Part shown: in pieces, positions 30,455 to 31,182 of the stretch
How the letters are laid out: the number at the start of each line of letters is the position of its first letter
Numbering within the stretch: position 1 is the stretch's first letter
Source: Scytalidium lignicola
Taxonomy: Eukaryota; Ascomycota; Leotiomycetes
NCBI GenBank assembly: GCA_002812745.2
Contig: NCSJ02000442.1
Span: 1-31,182 of the forward strand
Reading direction: 5' to 3'
Length of the DNA stretch: 31,182 nt
Made by a program: the position numbers and the translations under genes
The notes under the pieces: generated by a model
What the model saw: the letters and a program-made list of their open reading frames with translations, nothing else
Databases searched by the model: none
What the model was told of the DNA's origin: nothing

Positions 30455-31182
30455 ATTATTATTCTTATACTGTAGGCTATGAGGCTACTCTAAGGGTATG
30501 CAGGATAATTACATTGTTATACAAGAAACTATGTTAGCTCCTTAGCCAGGTAAAAACCTCTATGCTGCTCTTTATCTGCTTGGGTGTAGTTGCTTTACCT
30601 TGTCTTTACTATCCTCTTGTCTAGTACTCAGCTTACCAACTTAGTTAAGGAGAGTTTTACTGTGTTATTAAGTTAATAGTTAATAGTTTAATTCTCTAAA
30701 ACATTATTGCTTTGTTATTATCTTGTTTTACTCCTAGATCTTTAGTCATATTATTAATTTGTACTCTTACAACCTTCTTGTAATTAATACTTAGTTAGTG
30801 ATTTGTTTATATCCTTAACAACTTCCTAATATCTCTTTTAAGTTTCTTATTGTATAAACTCTTGTTTTAAGGCTTTTTCTTGTTTGTTCTAAGTTTAGAC
30901 AGTTAATAATTAGATGATAAGTTGTTTCTTCTGCAAGTTTATAATTGTATAATAATATGTTTATATTAAGTACATAACATTTAAACAAATATATTTATAG
31001 TTTAATTTTGTTAATATAAATTTGTATAATTAATGAGCTAACTGCTTTGTCTAACTTATTATATAAGAGTAATACNTTTTTTGTTAAAAGTAAGAAAGTT
31101 TATAACTTCTGTATAACTATATAACTTAACTAGTTTAGCAACTTTGAAGTTTTAAGTTCATCTTGCCTTCTAATCTCTTGTT
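30455..31182 (-). mobile_element. 3' end of a Tad1-like LINE, decayed and cut by the window edge
   Basis: On - from the window end, a decayed frame gives KLAEETTYHLIINCLNLEQT, KSLKTRVYTIRNLKEILGS and LITRRL. These resemble the C-terminal zinc-box region of Tad1/I-type LINE ORF2 proteins (usual pattern C-x-C-G-x-x-E-T-x-x-H-x-x-x-x-C). The coding trace fades near 30770, and a less decayed 3' tail runs to about 30460, where the copia frame resumes. The 5' part lies to the right of the window. N at 31076. Confidence 0.5.

Noticed and set aside
1..31182. CRISPR array, bacterial operon or phage system
   Set aside because: Introns, fungal regulators and RIP-type decay show eukaryotic DNA; no spaced direct repeats of CRISPR type are present.

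Overview
The window looks like nuclear DNA of a filamentous ascomycete. Genes carry short introns (about 43-84 nt) with GTANGT-like donors and CTAAC/CTGAC-type branch points. Gene families are typically fungal (Zn2Cys6 regulators, a DHA2-type MFS pump, a fungal RING-IBR-RING protein, a cysteine-rich secreted protein). The flanks are extremely AT-rich wrecks of transposons whose changes look like C-to-T/G-to-A decay, as expected from repeat-induced point mutation (RIP). A Leotiomycete is plausible but not proven from the sequence.

Layout. 1-1646 is the right end of a decayed Ty3/gypsy chromovirus: integrase tail and chromodomain on +, an antisense accessory ORF, a polypurine tract and a 3' LTR. 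About 1650-4440 is a Crypton-like tyrosine-recombinase element on -. Its body is AT-decayed, but its N-terminal coding part and leader (about 3710-4440) have normal composition, so the decay edge falls inside one ORF. From 4566 to about 24270 lies a gene-bearing island: a GNAT acetyltransferase (+), a possible small secreted protein (+), an alpha/beta hydrolase (-), a foldback MITE, the 3' end only of a second alpha/beta hydrolase (+), a 79-aa myristoylated glycine-rich protein (-), an RBR ubiquitin-ligase-like gene with an in-frame stop (-), a 103-bp palindrome, a 488-bp MITE, a C2H2+Zn2Cys6 regulator (+), a second Zn2Cys6 regulator (-) divergent from a DHA2 MFS transporter (+), a cysteine-rich secreted protein (-), a Tc1/mariner-type transposon with 32-bp terminal repeats, and the 5' part of a secreted VOC/glyoxalase-like gene. 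From about 24270 to the end are nested decayed retroelements: a copia reverse transcriptase/RNase H (-), a second copia-order element with gag, protease and integrase (+), and the 3' end of a Tad1-like LINE (-).

How it may work together. The divergent pair of Zn2Cys6 regulator and MFS pump, with a second regulator tail-to-tail, is the kind of module that controls export of a small molecule. No PKS, NRPS or terpene backbone enzyme is present. Several genes are damaged: an internal stop in the RBR gene, apparent single-base shifts in regulator 2 and the cysteine-rich gene, and two genes present only as fragments. The island therefore reads as an accessory region being eroded from both sides. 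Caution: ten isolated N characters occur, most beside homopolymers, and two of the frameshifts also sit in homopolymers, so some may be assembly errors. Protein family calls come from recognition of motifs and recalled family patterns; no database search was run.
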